32,818 nucleotides of DNA from Herbaspirillum frisingense GSF30 (GCF_000300975.2 NZ_AEEC02000049.1:1-32818), one strand, 5' to 3'. Positions 1 through 9,520 are shown, numbered from the stretch's first letter. Notes: generated by a model not told the origin, from the letters alone. Made by a program: numbers and translations.

Positions 1-245
1 GAGTGCGAGAGGTCGTCAAGCGTTGTCTGCCTAGGCGCAGCGACGCGCCGTAGTGGTGCTACGGCAAGGAGCTGCAACAACGGCAGGCGACGCTTGCCGG
101 CCTCTCCCGGAGGGTTGCGCCCAGAAGGCGCGCTAGCGGCGTTGCACGGTAAGGCTGGTGGCACCACCACCAGCCTTGCCGCGCGCCTTGCCACCACGCC
201 TTCTGGGCGCAACGCATCTCGCAGATTTAGTGTGAACAGGCCCTA
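1..245. repeat. Nested inverted-repeat region, possible MITE or IS remnant
   Basis: This stretch has no credible gene and is almost entirely built of inverted repeats. A 25-bp imperfect pair (7-31 with 82-106, 21 of 25 matching) encloses a small hairpin (47-53 with 59-65). A perfect 17-bp pair (114-130 with 197-213) encloses a perfect 11-bp hairpin (151-161 with 167-177). The right edge at about 228-245 reads GTGTGAACAGGCCC, which resembles the terminal repeat of some IS-type elements. The left edge lies outside the window. It could be a miniature transposon, a structured intergenic repeat or an IS remnant. The inverted repeats are seen directly; the mobile origin is inferred. Confidence 0.55.
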
Positions 246-375
246 AGACCGGTGCCTTCGGGCGATAACAACAGCATGGCCGGTCCTGCTTGCCCATCCA
301 TGCACCCAGTCCATCCCATGCCGAACACAGCACGGCGCCGCCACGCGGACGCCGGCACCACTTGAGGAGGTTTTC
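246..375. other. Leader region of the MFS gene
   Basis: No gene is evident between the palindromic block and the transporter. A strong ribosome binding site, GAGGAGG, lies about six bases before the ATG at 376 and fixes that start. I see no convincing sigma-70 promoter here, so transcription may start inside or beyond the palindromic block. Confidence 0.4.
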
Positions 376-1689
376 ATGTCTTATTCCCCATCCGCCGCCG
401 CCACAGCGGCGGCATCGGCAGGCGCGCCATCCAGCATGGATGTCACCTATCGCAAGATCGCCTGGCGCCTGATCCCGTTCCTGGTCTTTCTGTTCGTCCT
501 GGCCTGGATCGACCGCGTCAACGTCGGCTTCGCCAAGCTGCAGATGCTGCAGGACCTGCAGTTCTCGGAAGCCGTCTACGGCCTGGGGGCAGGCATCTTC
601 TTCATCGGCTACTTCCTCTTCGAAGTCCCCAGCAACCTGTTGCTGGAAAAGATCGGCGCCCGCAAGACCCTGGCCCGCATCACCATCCTCTGGGGCCTGG
701 CCTCGATGGCGATGGCCTACGTCACCACGCCCACCAGCTTCTACATCCTGCGCTTTTTGCTAGGGATCTTCGAGGCCGGCTTCTTCCCAGGCGTTGTGCT
801 GTACCTGACCTACTGGTTCCCGGCGCAGCGCCGCGCCCGCGTCAATGGCCTGTTCATGACCTCGTTCGCCATCGCCGGTGCGGTCGGCGGTCCGATTGCC
901 GGCCTCATCATGAGCAGCATGGAAGGCGTGGGTCACCTGGCGAACTGGCAGTGGCTGTTCATCATCGAGGGCATCCCTTCCCTGCTGGCCGGCTTCGCCG
1001 TGCTGGCCTGGCTGCCGGAAAAGCCCGCCAACGCCAAGTGGTTGAGCGAGGCCGAGAAGAACGCCGTCACCCAGGTACTGGCTGCCGAAAACAGCGCACC
1101 GGGCAAGCACTTCTCCTTCAAGGACGCCTGCAGCAACTACCGCGTCTGGATCTGCGCTGCCGTGTATTTCTGCGTGGTCAGCGGCAACGCCACCATCGCC
1201 TTCTGGGCACCGTCCATCATCAAGGAAATCGGCGTCAAGGGTAACCTGCAGATCGGCCTGATCTCGGCCATCCCCTTCGTGGCCGGCACCCTGGCCATGA
1301 TCTGGAACGGCTTCCACTCCGACAAGACCGGCGAACGCCGCATGCACAGCGCCATCGCCACCCTGATCGCCTGTATCGGCCTGATCGCCACCGGCATGAG
1401 CCTGGGCAACGCCACTCTGGCCCTGTGCTCGCTGACGCTGGCGGCGGTCGGCATCCTGGCGGCCTTCCCGGTGTTCTGGTCGATTCCCGGTGCCTTCCTG
1501 GCCGGCACGGCAGCCGCCGGCGGCATCGCCCTGATCAACTCCATCGGCAACCTGGCCGGCTTCGTGGCGCCCTACATGATCGGCGCATTGAAGACCAGCA
1601 CCGGATCGCTGTCCTCTGGCCTGTACTTCGTGGCAGCGCTGGAATTCCTGGCCAGTTTCCTGGTGGTGGTGTTCGTCAGGAAGCACTGA
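376..1689 (+). CDS. MFS transporter, anion:cation symporter (ACS) type
   Basis: A 437-residue inner-membrane secondary transporter of the major facilitator superfamily, with about 12 hydrophobic segments. The first helix carries the AWIDRVNVGFA pattern typical of the ACS subfamily, which takes up organic anions such as sugar acids, tartrate or phthalate with protons. The RITILWGLASMAMAY and FLLGIFEAGFFPGVVLYLTYW regions also fit this group. The N-terminus (about residues 5-20) is Ala/Ser-rich and cytoplasmic. The start is supported by a strong GAGGAGG site. It is followed after 90 bases by a DUF2848 gene and then an amidase, so it probably imports a substrate they process. The actual substrate cannot be read from the sequence. 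Confidence 0.9.
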   Translation: MSYSPSAAATAAASAGAPSSMDVTYRKIAWRLIPFLVFLFVLAWIDRVNVGFAKLQMLQDLQFSEAVYGLGAGIFFIGYFLFEVPSNLLLEKIGARKTLARITILWGLASMAMAYVTTPTSFYILRFLLGIFEAGFFPGVVLYLTYWFPAQRRARVNGLFMTSFAIAGAVGGPIAGLIMSSMEGVGHLANWQWLFIIEGIPSLLAGFAVLAWLPEKPANAKWLSEAEKNAVTQVLAAENSAPGKHFSFKDACSNYRVWICAAVYFCVVSGNATIAFWAPSIIKEIGVKGNLQIGLISAIPFVAGTLAMIWNGFHSDKTGERRMHSAIATLIACIGLIATGMSLGNATLALCSLTLAAVGILAAFPVFWSIPGAFLAGTAAAGGIALINSIGNLAGFVAPYMIGALKTSTGSLSSGLYFVAALEFLASFLVVVFVRKH

Positions 1690-1725
1690 CACCCCACTGA
1701 ACCAACTCCCCCAAGCGCAGTGCAC

Positions 1726-1768
1726 ATCACCCTTGAATCACCCTCGAATCACCCTTGAATCACCTGCA
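1726..1768. repeat. 11-bp tandem repeat between MFS and DUF2848 genes
   Basis: Three full copies and one partial copy of an 11-bp unit, ATCACCC(T)TGA, begin at 1726, 1737, 1748 and 1759. The second copy differs by one base. The array ends just before the ribosome binding site of the DUF2848 gene. The unit length is close to one helical turn, so it could be a phased protein-binding site, but replication slippage is an equally simple explanation. Confidence 0.75.
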
Positions 1769-1779
1769 GGATAGACATC

Positions 1780-2457
1780 ATGAAGCTGACCTTTACCCTC
1801 CCCGACCAATCTGCCCTCCAGGCCGACATCGACAGCCTGGTCATCGCCGGCTGGGCCGGCCGCGACATGGCGGCCATCGAACATCACATCGAAGAACTGG
1901 AAGCCCTGGGCATCTCCCGTCCCAGCGCAGTGCCGCTGTTCTACCGCGTCTCGGCCAACCAGCTGTCGCAGGCTGAACAGGTGCAGGTACTGGGCGAGGC
2001 CTCCTCCGGCGAAGTCGAGACCTTCGTCTTCAATGCCGGTGGCGAACTGTATGTCTCCATCGCCTCCGACCATACCGACCGCAAGCTGGAAGCCCATAGC
2101 GTGGCTTTTTCCAAGCAGGCCTGCGTCAAGCCGGTGGGCGCTGCCGCCTGGAAACTGGCGGACGTGGCCGACTACTGGGACGAGCTGGTAATCCGCTCCT
2201 GGATCGAAGAAGACGGCGCCACCGTGCTGTACCAGGAAGGCCCGCTGGCCTCGCTGCGCACCCCGTCCGATCTGATCGCCCGCTTCACTGACGGCAGCGC
2301 GACACTGCCCGAGGGCTGCGGCATGACCTGCGGCACAGTGGGCGCCATCGGCGGCATCCGCCCGGCCGCCTCCTTCACGATGGAACTCTACGATCCACGC
2401 CGTCAGCGTGCGCTGCGCCATCACTATGTCGCGCAGTCGCTGGCCGAAGTCGCCTGA
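1780..2457 (+). CDS. DUF2848 family protein
   Basis: A 225-residue protein matching the DUF2848 family in length and sequence character, for example the early GWAGRD segment (residues 25-30), the SDHTDRKLE region and the MTCGTVGAIGGI segment near residues 186-197. DUF2848 proteins are thought to be related to the fumarylacetoacetate hydrolase fold, which would suggest a hydrolase or decarboxylase on a carboxylic acid, but no reaction is established. There is no signal peptide or membrane helix, so it is cytoplasmic. An AGGA ribosome site lies about eight bases before the ATG. It follows the MFS gene and is closed by a strong terminator, so the two probably form a transcription unit. Confidence 0.8.
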   Translation: MKLTFTLPDQSALQADIDSLVIAGWAGRDMAAIEHHIEELEALGISRPSAVPLFYRVSANQLSQAEQVQVLGEASSGEVETFVFNAGGELYVSIASDHTDRKLEAHSVAFSKQACVKPVGAAAWKLADVADYWDELVIRSWIEEDGATVLYQEGPLASLRTPSDLIARFTDGSATLPEGCGMTCGTVGAIGGIRPAASFTMELYDPRRQRALRHHYVAQSLAEVA

Positions 2458-2462
2458 TCCCG

Positions 2463-2486
2463 TGGCCAGCCCTGCTGGCCATTTTT
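2463..2486 (+). terminator. Rho-independent terminator after DUF2848 gene
   Basis: A perfect 7-bp stem (TGGCCAG / CTGGCCA) with a 5-base loop is followed directly by five T residues. It lies six bases after the DUF2848 stop codon and implies that the downstream amidase depends on read-through or on its own promoter. I could not identify such a promoter in 2487-2580. Confidence 0.85.
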
Positions 2487-2580
2487 GTCTGATGCGGCAA
2501 GCAATGCGATACTGCCGGCTTGATTGGCCCTTATGCTCTTTTCGCTGCACCGCTCCTGTCGACCACCCCATTTTTCCATC

Positions 2581-3933
2581 ATGCCGAGCACACTTTCCCA
2601 ACTGGCCGCCGACCTCGATGCCGGCCGCATCACTTCCCTGCAACTGACCGAACAGGCCCTGGCCCGCATCGCCGACCCGGCCGGCGAAGGCGCGCGCGTC
2701 TTCACCAGCGTCTATGCCGACCAGGCGCGTGCCGCCGCCCGTGCCTCCGACACCCTGCGCGCCGCCGGTCTGCGCCGCTCGCCGCTGGAAGGCGTGCCGG
2801 TCTCGGTCAAGGACCTGTTCGACGTGGCCGGTGAGACTACCCTGGCCGGGTCCGTGGTGCTGCGCGGCAGGCCGGTCGCCAGCGCCCATGCCGAGGTGGT
2901 GCAGAAGCTGATCAAGGCGGGTGCCATCGTCATCGGCAAGACCAACATGACCGAGTTCGCCTATTCCGGGCTGGGCATCAATCCGCACTACGGCACCCCG
3001 CAAAACCAGTGGGAACGTGGCGTCGAAGGAGGCCGCATTCCCGGCGGCTCGTCCTCCGGCGCGGCCATCTCGGTGACCGATGGCATGGCGTTCGCCGCGG
3101 TGGGCTCGGACACCGGCGGTTCGGTGCGCATCCCCTCGGCACTGAACGGCCTGACCGGCTTCAAGCCGACCGCCGCACGGGTCTCCATGGAGGGCGTGCT
3201 GCCGCTGTCGGCCTACCTGGATTCGATCGGCCCGCTGGCGGCCTCGGTGGAGTGCTGCGCCATCATGGACGCCGTGCTGGCCGGTGAAACCTATCGCCCG
3301 CTGCCGGCCCATCCACTGCGCGGCCTGCGCCTGCTGGCACCCACCAATGTCGTGCTCGACGGCATGGACGAGAGCGTCGCCAAGGCCTACCGTGCCGCCC
3401 TGTCCAGGCTCACGCAAGCCGGTGCGGTGGTGGTGGAGGAAGAAGTCCCCGCCTTCAACGGCCTGGCCGCCATCAACAGCAAGGGTGGCTTCACCGCCGC
3501 CGAGGCCTATGCCTGGCACCGCGCCCTGATTGCCGAGAACGCTGCCGGCTACGATCAGCGTGTGGTCTCGCGCATCCTACGCGGCAAGGACATGAGCGCG
3601 GCCGACCTGCTGGATGTGCTGCACGCCCGCTCGCCCTGGATCGCCCAGGTCGAGGCACAACTGGCCGGCTACGATGCGCTGGTGATGCCCACCGTGCCCA
3701 TCGTCGCACCACGCATTGCCGAACTGCTGGCCAGCGACGACGCCTATTACGGCGCCAACGGCAAGATGCTGCGCAACCCCACGCTGATCAACTTCCTCGA
3801 CGGCTGCGCGGTCTCCCTGCCCTGCCATGCGGAAGGCAGCGCACCGGTGGGCCTGTCGCTGGCGGCGCCCGGTGGCCAGGACCGACGCCTGCTGTCCATT
3901 GCGCTGGCCGTGGAGGGCTTGCTGGCCAGCTGA
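2581..3933 (+). CDS. Amidase-signature family hydrolase
   Basis: A 450-residue cytoplasmic amidohydrolase of the amidase signature family (relatives of GatA, AtzE/AtzF-type amidases and malonamidase). The Ser-cisSer-Lys triad is visible: Lys77 in VSVKDLFDVAG, cis-Ser157 in PGGSSSG and nucleophile Ser181 in GSDTGGSVRIPSA. Length is normal for the family. The reading frame is open further upstream (TTG at 2524, ATG at 2533), but the conserved domain begins with TLSQLAADLDAG, so ATG 2581 is preferred; no strong ribosome site decides it. With the upstream MFS and DUF2848 genes it probably forms a small catabolic set for an amide- or urea-like compound; that role is inferred. Confidence 0.85.
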   Translation: MPSTLSQLAADLDAGRITSLQLTEQALARIADPAGEGARVFTSVYADQARAAARASDTLRAAGLRRSPLEGVPVSVKDLFDVAGETTLAGSVVLRGRPVASAHAEVVQKLIKAGAIVIGKTNMTEFAYSGLGINPHYGTPQNQWERGVEGGRIPGGSSSGAAISVTDGMAFAAVGSDTGGSVRIPSALNGLTGFKPTAARVSMEGVLPLSAYLDSIGPLAASVECCAIMDAVLAGETYRPLPAHPLRGLRLLAPTNVVLDGMDESVAKAYRAALSRLTQAGAVVVEEEVPAFNGLAAINSKGGFTAAEAYAWHRALIAENAAGYDQRVVSRILRGKDMSAADLLDVLHARSPWIAQVEAQLAGYDALVMPTVPIVAPRIAELLASDDAYYGANGKMLRNPTLINFLDGCAVSLPCHAEGSAPVGLSLAAPGGQDRRLLSIALAVEGLLAS

Positions 3934-3960
3934 AACCGGCGTGCTTGCAACACATCAACC

Positions 3961-3986
3961 AGGCCTGTGCATGCACAGGCCTTTTT
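3961..3986 (+). terminator. Rho-independent terminator after amidase gene
   Basis: A perfect 22-bp palindrome (AGGCCTGTGCA and its complement) ends in a run of five T residues. It lies 27 bases after the amidase stop and separates the catabolic genes from parE. The folded stem would be shortened by the minimum loop. Confidence 0.85.
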
Positions 3987-4202
3987 CATTGCCGCATTTA
4001 AATGCATATTTGGCAGCATTTAAGCGCATTTACGGACAAGTCCCACGCGGAAGGGAACATTTCCACGGCCCGGGCGCCGAATCCCTGGAATTTTCATTAG
4101 AATGCGCTTTTGCAGCGCAAGACGGCCCCTCCCACGGGGCTTCAGCGCTGGGCAAACAGAGATAGAACAACCCTCCGGCATCAGCCACGACCACTCATCT
4201 GC
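3987..4202 (+). promoter_or_regulatory. parE upstream region
   Basis: A 216-base gap with no gene. A -10-like TAGAAT lies at 4098-4103 in an AT-rich patch (TTTTCATTAGAAT), about 100 bases before the parE ATG; no good -35 hexamer is placed upstream of it. Two short hairpins follow in the presumed leader (4105-4119 and 4125-4140). The promoter assignment is tentative. Confidence 0.35.
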
Positions 4203-6191
4203 ATGGCAACCAAAAAAACATCCCCGTCCGATTACAGTGAATCATCGATCCGTGTCCTCAAGGGACTGGAGCCGGTCAAGCAGCGTCCGGGCATGTACAC
4301 CCGCACCGAGAACCCGCTGCACATCCTCCAGGAAGTGATCGACAACGCCTCCGACGAAGCGCTGGGCGGCTACGGCAAGAGCATCATCGTCACCCTGAAC
4401 GCCGACGGCAGCGTCAGCGTGGAAGATGACGGCCGCGGCATCCCGGTCGGCCTGCACCCGGAAGAAAAGGTGCCCACCGTCGAGATCGTGTTCACCCGCC
4501 TGCACGCGGGCGGCAAGTTCGACAAGGGCTCCGGCGGCGCCTATGCCTTCTCCGGCGGTCTGCACGGCGTGGGCGTGTCGGTCACCAATGCCCTGGCCAC
4601 GCGTCTGGAAATCACGGTCTGGCGCGAAGGTGGCGTGCATACCCTGGCCTTCTCCGGCGGCGACGTCATCGAAAAGCTCAAGTCGCGCCCCGCCGCCCGC
4701 GAGGACAAGAAATCCGGCACCCGCGTCACGGTCTGGCCTGACGCCAGGTATTTCGATTCGCCCACCATCCCGCTGGGCGAGCTGCAACGTCTGTTGCGGT
4801 CCAAGGCAGTGCTGCTGCCGGGCGTGAAGGTGACCTTCACCAACGCCAGGACCGGCGACAGCCAGAGCTGGCAGTACGACCAGGGCCTGCGCGGCTACCT
4901 GATGGAACAACTGGCCCAGAGCGGCAGCGGCGAGACCCTGATCCCGCTGTTCGAGGGCGAGCAGTTTGCCGGCAAGGATGCCGAAGGCTTCGCCGAGGGC
5001 GAAGGTGCCTCCTGGGTGGTGGCCTGGACCGAGGAAGGCGCCGTGGTGCGCGAGTCCTACGTCAACCTGATCCCCACCTCCAACGGCGGCACCCATGAAT
5101 CGGGCCTGCGCGAAGGCCTGTTCTCGGCCGTGAAGAGCTTCGCCGAGATGCATTCGCTGCTGCCCAAGGGCGTCAAGCTGCTGGCCGAGGACGTGTTTGC
5201 ACGGGTCTCCTTCGTGCTCTCGGCCAAGGTGCTGGACCCGCAATTCCAGGGCCAGATCAAGGAACGTCTCAACTCCCGCGACGCCGTGCGCCTGGTGGCC
5301 GGCTATTCGCGCCCGGCGCTGGAGCTGTGGCTGAACCAGCACGTGGAGTATGGCAAGAAGCTGGCAGAACTGGTCATCAAGCAGGCCCAGAGCCGCCTGC
5401 GCTCGGCGCAGAAGGTCGAGAAGAAGAAGTCTTCCGGCGTGGCCGTGCTGCCCGGCAAGCTGACCGATTGCGAATCCTCGGATGTGTCGCGCAATGAAAT
5501 CTTCCTGGTCGAGGGCGACTCCGCCGGCGGCTCGGCCAAGATGGGCCGCGACAAGGAGTTCCAGGCCATCCTGCCGCTGCGCGGCAAGGTCCTGAACGCC
5601 TGGGAGACCGAGCGTGACCGCCTCTTCGCCAACAATGAGATCCACGACATCGCCGTGGCCATCGGCGTCGATCCGCATGGCATCAACGACAGCCCGGATC
5701 TGTCCGGCCTGCGCTACGGCAAGATCTGCATCCTCTCGGATGCGGACGTGGACGGCTCGCACATCCAGGTGCTGCTGCTGACGCTGTTCTTCCGTCACTT
5801 CCCCAAGCTGATCGAGAACGGCAACATCTGCGTGGCGCGTCCGCCCCTGTATCGCGTGGATGCCCCCGCGCGCGGCAAGAAGCCGGTGCAGAAGCTGTAT
5901 GCCCTGGACGATGGCGAACTCGAAGCCATTGAAGACAAGCTGCGCAAGGATGGCTTGAAGGAAGGCGCCTGGAGCATTTCCCGCTTCAAAGGCCTGGGCG
6001 AGATGAATGCCGAACAGCTGTGGGAAACCACCATGAACCCGGACACCCGCCGCCTGTTGCCGATCGGCTTCGGCGAACCGGGCGTGCAGACCTCGGAAGA
6101 GCGTTTCAACATGCTCATGGGCAAGGGCGAAGCCGCCTCCCGCCGCGCCTGGATCGAAGAGCACGGCAACGAAGCCGAGGCCGATATCTGA
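4203..6191 (+). CDS. parE: DNA topoisomerase IV subunit B
   Basis: A 662-residue ATPase subunit of topoisomerase IV, which with ParC unlinks daughter chromosomes. The GHKL ATPase domain shows [12 protein letters not shown] (about residues 46-56), DDGRGIPVG (75-83) and [13 protein letters not shown] (119-131). The TOPRIM domain has [10 protein letters not shown] near 437 and DADVDGSHI near 513. The short TOPRIM region without the long GyrB insertion and the pairing with parC identify ParE rather than GyrB. The frame is open upstream to 4110, but ATG 4203 gives the family's usual length and N-terminus. The stop is one base before the next gene, so the three-gene set is probably co-transcribed. 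Confidence 0.97.
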   Translation: MATKKTSPSDYSESSIRVLKGLEPVKQRPGMYTRTENPLHILQEVIDNASDEALGGYGKSIIVTLNADGSVSVEDDGRGIPVGLHPEEKVPTVEIVFTRLHAGGKFDKGSGGAYAFSGGLHGVGVSVTNALATRLEITVWREGGVHTLAFSGGDVIEKLKSRPAAREDKKSGTRVTVWPDARYFDSPTIPLGELQRLLRSKAVLLPGVKVTFTNARTGDSQSWQYDQGLRGYLMEQLAQSGSGETLIPLFEGEQFAGKDAEGFAEGEGASWVVAWTEEGAVVRESYVNLIPTSNGGTHESGLREGLFSAVKSFAEMHSLLPKGVKLLAEDVFARVSFVLSAKVLDPQFQGQIKERLNSRDAVRLVAGYSRPALELWLNQHVEYGKKLAELVIKQAQSRLRSAQKVEKKKSSGVAVLPGKLTDCESSDVSRNEIFLVEGDSAGGSAKMGRDKEFQAILPLRGKVLNAWETERDRLFANNEIHDIAVAIGVDPHGINDSPDLSGLRYGKICILSDADVDGSHIQVLLLTLFFRHFPKLIENGNICVARPPLYRVDAPARGKKPVQKLYALDDGELEAIEDKLRKDGLKEGAWSISRFKGLGEMNAEQLWETTMNPDTRRLLPIGFGEPGVQTSEERFNMLMGKGEAASRRAWIEEHGNEAEADI

Positions 6192-6192
6192 C

Positions 6193-7110
6193 ATGACCCG
6201 CCGCCAACCCCGCCTGCCGCTCATCGCTCGCGCCGCCCTGCTGGGCGCGACGGTGCTGCTGTGCGCGGGCGCAGGGACGGCACGGGCGCAACAGATGGTG
6301 CGCTACACCGATGCCGATGGCGTGCAGCACATGCGGGTGGAGGCGGCCGAGGGCAACAAGAACGGCGGCAAGGACGGCAGCAGCCGCAAACCCCGCACCA
6401 TCGTCTACCGGTACACCGATGCCGACGGCGCGGTCCACTTCTATGCCCAGACCCTGGACGACCCCGACAAGCTCATGGCCAGCAGCGCCTCGCTGCTGAA
6501 CCATCCCGGCAGCAAGGAGGCCGTCACCCCGGCCGACCCGCCCTTCGTGCGGACCATGCTCGCGCATCGCGATGCACGCAAGTACGACAGCCTGCTCAGC
6601 GAAGCCGCTGGTGAGTTCGGCCTGGATGCGGCCCTGCTCAAGGCGGTCATGACGGCCGAATCCGGCTTCAATGCCGGTGCCGTCTCCAGCAAGGGCGCCA
6701 TCGGCCTGATGCAGATCATGCCCGATACCGCCGAGCGCTATGGCCTGCAGGGCGACCGCCGCAAGAGCCTGCACCAGAAGCTGGTCGATCCAAAGATCAA
6801 CATCCGCCTGGCCGCACGCTACCTGCGCGACCTGATGACCATGTTCCCGCAGCATGTGGAACTGGCGATCGCTTCCTACAATGCCGGCGAAGGCACGGTG
6901 CAGAAATACGGCAACAAGATTCCCCCCTATCCCGAGACCCAGGGCTATGTGCGGCTGGTGTCGCGCTTCTATGAGCTGTATCGCCCGCCCGGCACAATGC
7001 GCCTGGCTGCCGGCGAGCGCAGCCCCGCCTCCGCCCCCGGCACCAGCTCAGGCCAGGCCCGTCTCAAGGTGACGCTGCCGCCGCGCGAGCCCGTCACCGC
7101 CAACGATTAA
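6193..7110 (+). CDS. Lytic transglycosylase with DUF4124-like N-terminus
   Basis: A 305-residue secreted peptidoglycan-cleaving enzyme. A signal peptide (basic MTRRQPR start, hydrophobic residues 11-30, cleavage near ARA-QQ at 32) sends it to the periplasm. Two YTDADG segments (residues 38-43 and 74-79) match the DUF4124-type module often found before Slt domains. The Slt-type domain spans about 130-260: catalytic Glu156 in TAESGFN, then [10 protein letters not shown] and [14 protein letters not shown]. The tail is rich in Pro, Ser and Ala. It lies one base after parE and 34 bases before parC, so expression is probably coupled to topoisomerase IV. It may cut glycan during division or envelope assembly; the specific job is unknown. 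Confidence 0.9.
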   Translation: MTRRQPRLPLIARAALLGATVLLCAGAGTARAQQMVRYTDADGVQHMRVEAAEGNKNGGKDGSSRKPRTIVYRYTDADGAVHFYAQTLDDPDKLMASSASLLNHPGSKEAVTPADPPFVRTMLAHRDARKYDSLLSEAAGEFGLDAALLKAVMTAESGFNAGAVSSKGAIGLMQIMPDTAERYGLQGDRRKSLHQKLVDPKINIRLAARYLRDLMTMFPQHVELAIASYNAGEGTVQKYGNKIPPYPETQGYVRLVSRFYELYRPPGTMRLAAGERSPASAPGTSSGQARLKVTLPPREPVTAND

Positions 7111-7144
7111 CCCTGTCCACCACGACGACAACAAGAACTGTTCC

Positions 7145-9460
7145 ATGACCGATCAACCGACCCTGTTTGACCCAGTCCCGGCCGCCCCTGATGGCGAATC
7201 GCTGACGCTGTCCACCTTCGCCGAACGCGCCTATCTCGATTACGCGATCTCGGTGGTCAAGGGCCGCGCCCTGCCCGATGTGGCCGACGGCCAGAAGCCG
7301 GTACAGCGCCGCATCCTCTACGCGATGAACGAACTCTCGCTCAACAGCGCCGCCAAGCCGCGCAAATCAGCCGCCGTGGTCGGCGATGTGCTGGGCAAGC
7401 TGCACCCGCACGGCGACCAGTCGGTGTACGACGCGCTGGTGCGCATGGCCCAGGATTTCTCGCTGCGCTACCCGCTCATCGATGGCCACGGCAACTTCGG
7501 TTCGCGTGATGGCGATGGCGCGGCGGCCATGCGCTACACCGAAGCCCGCCTGACGCCCATCAGCAAGCTGCTGCTCGATGAAATCGACATGGGCACCGTG
7601 GAGTTCCAGCCCAACTACGACGGCTCCACCGAAGAGCCGCGCCTGCTGCCGGCGCGCCTGCCCTTCCTGCTGTTGAATGGTGCCTCCGGCATTGCGGTCG
7701 GCATGGCCACCGAAATCCCGTCGCACAACCTCACCGAGGTGGCCAAGGCGGCGGTGGCGATGATCCGCAACCCCAAGATCAGCCATGCCGAACTGATGGA
7801 ACTGGTCCCCGGCCCGGACTTCCCCGGTGGCGGCCAGATCATCACCCCGGCCACGACCATCGCCGAAATGTACCAGAGCGGCCGTGGCAGCCTCAAGGTG
7901 CGCGCCCGCTGGAAGATCGAAGACCTGGCGCGCGGCCAGTGGCAGGCGGTGATCACCGAGCTGCCGCCGGGCGTATCCTCGCAGCGCGTACTGGAAGAGA
8001 TCGAAGAACTGACCAACCCCAAGCTCAAGCTGGGCAAGAAATCGCTCACGCCCGAGCAGCAAGCCCAGAAGGCCACCATCCTCGGCCTGCTCGACGCCGT
8101 GCGTGACGAGTCCGGCCGCGAGGCGCCGGTACGCCTGGTGTTCGAACCCAAGTCCAAGAACCAGGACCAGACCGAGTTCATGAACACCTTGCTGGCCCAG
8201 ACCTCGCTGGAAACCAGTGCCTCGCTGAACCTGGTGATGATCGGCGGCGATGGCCGTCCGCGCCAGAAGAACCTGACCGACATCCTCGGCGAGTGGATCA
8301 GCTTCCGCTTCGAGACCGTGACCCGCCGCACGCAATTCCGCATGCAGAAGGTCAACGACCGCATCCACATCCTGGAAGGCCGGGAAGCGGTGCTCCTGAA
8401 CATCGACAAGGTCATCAAGATCATCCGCGAGTCCGACGAACCCAAGCCGGCCCTGATCGAGGCCTTCAGGCTGTCGGATCGCCAGGCCGAAGACATCCTG
8501 GAAATCCGTCTGCGCCAGCTGGCCCGCCTGGAAGCCATCAAGATCCAGCAGGAACTGGCCGAGCTGCGCGGCGAGAAGACCACCCTGCAAGACCTGTTGG
8601 ACAACCCGGCCTCGATGAAGAAGCTGGTCATCAAGGAAATCGAAGGCGACGCCAAGACCTATGGCGACGCCCGTCGCACCATCATCGAGGAAGCCGAACG
8701 CGCCACCTTTGAACAGAAGGTGATCGATGAACCGGTCACCGTCATCATCTCGCAGAAGGGCTGGGTGCGCGCCCGCACCGGCCACGGCCACGACGCCACG
8801 CAATTCACCTTCAAGGCCGGCGACAGCCTGTATGGCGCCTTCGAATGCCGCACCGTGGACAACCTGCTGGCCTTCGGCTCCAACGGCCGGGTCTACACCA
8901 TCGCCGTGAGCGCCCTGCCCAATGCACGCGGTGATGGCGTGCCGGTGACCACGCTGATCGAGCTGGCCAGCGGCAGCAGCATCCTGCACTACTTCGCCGG
9001 CCCCGCCGACACCACGCTGCTGCTGGCCTCGGATGCGGCGGCCGGCTTCATCGCCAAGGCCTCCGACATGTTCGGCCGGGTCAAGGGCGGCAAGAGCTTC
9101 TTCACGCTGGACGAAGGCGCCCTGCCCCTGGCACCGCGCGCAGTCGCCGCCGACGCCAGCGCCGTGGCCTGCGTCTCGGGCAATGGTCGTCTGCTGGTGT
9201 TTGGCCTGGACGAGATGAAGACCCTGTCTTCCGGCGGCCGTGGCGTGAACCTGATGGAGCTGGAGAAAAACGAAAAGCTGATCGGCGCACAAGCCATCAG
9301 CCAGAAGGGCGTGGTGGTCGAAGGCACCGGCAATGTCGGCAAGGCCAAGGAAATCGCCCTCTCGGCCGCGTCGCTGGGCGTGCATATCGGCAAGCGGGCG
9401 CGCAAGGGCAAGGCGCTGGAGTCACGGATCAAGGTGACAGGGCTGCGTGCGCAAGCCTGA
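7145..9460 (+). CDS. parC: DNA topoisomerase IV subunit A
   Basis: A 771-residue DNA-breaking and rejoining subunit of topoisomerase IV. The N-terminal breakage-reunion domain includes [14 protein letters not shown] (51-64), the quinolone region [17 protein letters not shown] (88-103) and catalytic Tyr131 in [10 protein letters not shown]. The C-terminal half forms the DNA-wrapping propeller. Residues aligned with E. coli ParC Ser80 and Glu84 are Gln92 and Asp96, a pattern I believe is native in many Burkholderiales. The ribosome site is weak, but the start is the only one that gives the expected N-terminus. Third gene of the parE set; convergent with the small gene downstream. Confidence 0.97.
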   Translation: MTDQPTLFDPVPAAPDGESLTLSTFAERAYLDYAISVVKGRALPDVADGQKPVQRRILYAMNELSLNSAAKPRKSAAVVGDVLGKLHPHGDQSVYDALVRMAQDFSLRYPLIDGHGNFGSRDGDGAAAMRYTEARLTPISKLLLDEIDMGTVEFQPNYDGSTEEPRLLPARLPFLLLNGASGIAVGMATEIPSHNLTEVAKAAVAMIRNPKISHAELMELVPGPDFPGGGQIITPATTIAEMYQSGRGSLKVRARWKIEDLARGQWQAVITELPPGVSSQRVLEEIEELTNPKLKLGKKSLTPEQQAQKATILGLLDAVRDESGREAPVRLVFEPKSKNQDQTEFMNTLLAQTSLETSASLNLVMIGGDGRPRQKNLTDILGEWISFRFETVTRRTQFRMQKVNDRIHILEGREAVLLNIDKVIKIIRESDEPKPALIEAFRLSDRQAEDILEIRLRQLARLEAIKIQQELAELRGEKTTLQDLLDNPASMKKLVIKEIEGDAKTYGDARRTIIEEAERATFEQKVIDEPVTVIISQKGWVRARTGHGHDATQFTFKAGDSLYGAFECRTVDNLLAFGSNGRVYTIAVSALPNARGDGVPVTTLIELASGSSILHYFAGPADTTLLLASDAAAGFIAKASDMFGRVKGGKSFFTLDEGALPLAPRAVAADASAVACVSGNGRLLVFGLDEMKTLSSGGRGVNLMELEKNEKLIGAQAISQKGVVVEGTGNVGKAKEIALSAASLGVHIGKRARKGKALESRIKVTGLRAQA

Positions 9461-9487
9461 GGCACGGCCTGGCGTTGTTGAAATATC

Positions 9488-9514
9488 GCCCTCTGCGCAT
9501 GTTGTGCAGGGGGC
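9488..9514. terminator. Hairpin between convergent parC and small membrane gene
   Basis: A 9-bp stem, GCCCTCTGC with GCAGGGGGC (one G-U pair) and a 9-base loop, sits midway between two convergent stop codons. Neither side has a strong T run, so it may be a weak bidirectional terminator or an mRNA-end-protecting hairpin. Confidence 0.45.
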
Positions 9515-9520
9515 AGTTTG

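Noticed and set aside
133..472. Short open frames over the palindromic block and MFS start
   Set aside because: They are Arg/Pro-rich, overlap the inverted repeats or the transporter start, and have no ribosome site.
1738..3519. Minus-strand open frame of about 590 codons opposite DUF2848 and amidase
   Set aside because: It spans two real genes and a strong terminator and has low-complexity composition with no domain.
4242..6224. Long minus-strand open frame opposite parE (about 660 codons)
   Set aside because: It is antisense to a certain ParE gene, lacks family motifs and has the His/Gln/Ala/Gly-rich composition typical of shadow frames in GC-rich DNA.
7367..9385. Long minus-strand open frame opposite parC (about 670 codons)
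   Set aside because: Same reasoning: mirror frame of a conserved housekeeping gene with no recognisable domain.
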